From Burkholderiales bacterium (GTDB taxonomy: Bacteria > Pseudomonadota > Gammaproteobacteria > Burkholderiales > Burkholderiaceae_D), in the NCBI GenBank assembly GCA_028868455.1, contig JAGWUK010000140.1, forward strand, positions 1 through 7,433: a DNA stretch of 7,433 bases, written 5' to 3'. This document shows positions 6,557-7,433 of the stretch, piece after piece. Each line of letters starts with the position of its first letter. Position 1 is the first letter of the stretch. The notes below the pieces were generated by a model. It searched no databases. It was not told the origin of the DNA and saw only the letters and a program-made list of their open reading frames with translations. The translations under genes and the position numbers were made by a program.

Positions 6557-6910
6557 CTATTTTGCGACAGCGGTTTGCGCCGTCTTGGAGAACCAGGCGT
6601 TGACCAGTTCTTCGTGTAATTGCGACATTTCGGATAACTGAATACCAACCCGATACGCATCACCGCTCAGAATCGCATGGCGGATTGAGGCCTTGCAATG
6701 GACTTTGTAAATTTCATCCGACCCGTTGATGGAAGGAATTTCCAACAACATCGTATACGTGCGCAGAGGCGTCAGATGTTCCGGGCAAAGCAGCAGTACG
6801 CCTTCGGCGGAAAGATTGATGGCGCGACCAAGCATCAGGCGGCCATCGGGCAATTTGATACCAGCACGCCAGTTGACGTTAATACGCGGAGACTTTCTGA
6901 GTTCTATCAT
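6557..6910 (-). CDS. PilZ-domain protein, predicted cyclic di-GMP binder
   Basis: Small single-domain cytoplasmic protein of 117 residues. The PilZ signature is complete: RKSPR (RxxxR, residues 5-9) followed by NLSAEG (N/DxSxxG, 32-37), the residues that hold cyclic di-GMP in this family. Beta-strand-like segments follow (GVLLLC, YTMLLEIP, YKVHCKASI, YRVGIQL). A likely helix comes after them (SEMSQLHEELVNAWF), and a short Ala-rich tail closes the protein. The ATG at 6910 is chosen because GGAG lies seven bases upstream and the domain starts right after it; a longer frame from a TTG at 6961 has no such support. It is 77 nt after the CobC-type gene, same strand, and its stop is 20 nt before the -35 box of the riboswitch promoter. 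What it controls (motility, adhesion, polysaccharide or other) cannot be read from the sequence. Confidence 0.88.
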   Translation of the reverse strand: MIELRKSPRINVNWRAGIKLPDGRLMLGRAINLSAEGVLLLCPEHLTPLRTYTMLLEIPSINGSDEIYKVHCKASIRHAILSGDAYRVGIQLSEMSQLHEELVNAWFSKTAQTAVAK

Positions 6911-6987
6911 TAGGGGGCTCCACGAAGATTGATTTTTCGATATCGGAACAGCATACACCAATCCGAAAGTGGGTTCATGCTGTCATG

Positions 6988-7433
6988 CTATACGAATAAA
7001 CTTACTTCAGAGCAAGTTCCGAATTCAAAATGCTGCCGGACAATGCAAACCTGTTGCGCCAGTTCAACAGCGGTATTGCCGTTCTGATAGCAATGCAAGA
7101 GCCGCATGCTGCCTGCATGACATACCAGCACGGCGTGATGGATGCGCCTTTGCCTGAGCGTTGCGACAAACTGGATAATCCGCTCTGCCATCGCCAAGAC
7201 GTTTTCACCACCACCGGGACGATAATGCACCGTGTCGGCAGCCCAGGCGTCAATTTCGGCACGCGGAATATCATCCCAACGTTGCATTTCCCAATTGCCG
7301 AAATCCAGTTCAGCCAGGCGCGCATCGATTTCAGGAGAAGGCTGAAAATACCGGGCGAGTCGCTGGCATCGTTGCAAAGGGCTGCTAAACACCGGCACAT
7401 CATCGGGCCAACGTCCGCGCAAACGCAGGGCGA
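6988..7433 (-). CDS. cobC: Histidine phosphatase, probable alpha-ribazole-5'-phosphate phosphatase (CobC), 5' part cut off by window edge
   Basis: Phosphoglycerate-mutase-type phosphatase; in B12 assembly CobC removes the phosphate from alpha-ribazole phosphate or from adenosylcobalamin phosphate. About 148 residues are visible and the frame is open to position 7433. The N-terminal RHG catalytic motif lies outside the window. Visible family features are FSSPLQRCQRLA, LAELDFGNWEMQRWDDIP (characteristic of the CobC branch), GGGENVLAMAERI, and VCHAGSMRLL, which carries the second catalytic histidine. The C-terminal tail after this histidine has no recognised domain. A general phosphatase of the same superfamily cannot be fully excluded, but the ELDFGNWE motif and the B12 genes nearby support CobC. 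This is the S. enterica CobC phosphatase, not the aminotransferase that carries the same symbol in Pseudomonas. Confidence 0.85.
   Translation of the reverse strand, partial: ALRLRGRWPDDVPVFSSPLQRCQRLARYFQPSPEIDARLAELDFGNWEMQRWDDIPRAEIDAWAADTVHYRPGGGENVLAMAERIIQFVATLRQRRIHHAVLVCHAGSMRLLHCYQNGNTAVELAQQVCIVRQHFEFGTCSEVSLFV

Noticed and set aside
6911..6961. N-terminal extension of the PilZ protein from a TTG at 6961
   Set aside because: The ATG at 6910 has a well-placed GGAG and the PilZ signature begins right after it; the TTG has no ribosome-binding support.
6949..6989. Inverted repeat CAGCAT...ATGCTG and a repeated TCATGCT at the end of cobC, considered as a terminator
   Set aside because: The stem is 6 bp with a 22-nt interior and no T run follows, so it is too weak to call.

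Overview
This window is a vitamin B12 (cobalamin) uptake and assembly locus, with every recognisable gene on the minus strand. It most likely comes from a betaproteobacterium. The moderate-to-high GC, the CobO N-terminus and the mix of btu-type uptake genes with cob-type genes fit Burkholderiales, perhaps Oxalobacteraceae. That placement is an inference from general resemblance, not a database match.

In the direction of transcription (high to low coordinates) the layout is as follows. A histidine phosphatase of the CobC (alpha-ribazole-5'-phosphate phosphatase) type is cut by the right edge (6988-7433). A 117-residue PilZ-domain protein follows (6557-6910). Next come a sigma70-like promoter (6509-6537), a cobalamin riboswitch (about 6303-6497) and a roughly 180-nt expression platform with several hairpins. 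Behind the riboswitch lie the TonB-dependent receptor BtuB (4265-6121), a BtuC-like permease (3069-4133), a BtuD-like ATPase (2308-3069), the corrinoid adenosyltransferase CobO (1657-2265), cobyrinate a,c-diamide synthase CobB/CbiA (293-1663) and the kinase/guanylyltransferase CobU/CobP (1-296, cut by the left edge).

The genes make one physiological unit. BtuB brings corrinoids across the outer membrane with TonB energy, and BtuCD moves them across the inner membrane. CobO adds the adenosyl ligand, CobB amidates the ring at the a and c positions, and CobU activates adenosylcobinamide for attachment of the lower ligand. CobC removes the phosphate from the nucleotide-loop precursor. Genes from btuC to cobU are tightly packed: three junctions overlap and one gap is 42 nt. 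No convincing terminator lies between btuB and cobU, so one B12-sensing leader may control both uptake and assembly. No periplasmic binding protein (BtuF) is present in the window.

The points most worth a second look are the PilZ gene placed between cobC and the riboswitch, competing hairpins in the btuB leader, a 12-bp hairpin in the btuB-btuC gap, a short palindrome across the btuD stop codon, and a low-complexity insert in the glutaminase half of CobB. I found no mobile element, CRISPR array, tRNA or rRNA, and no clearly novel system.
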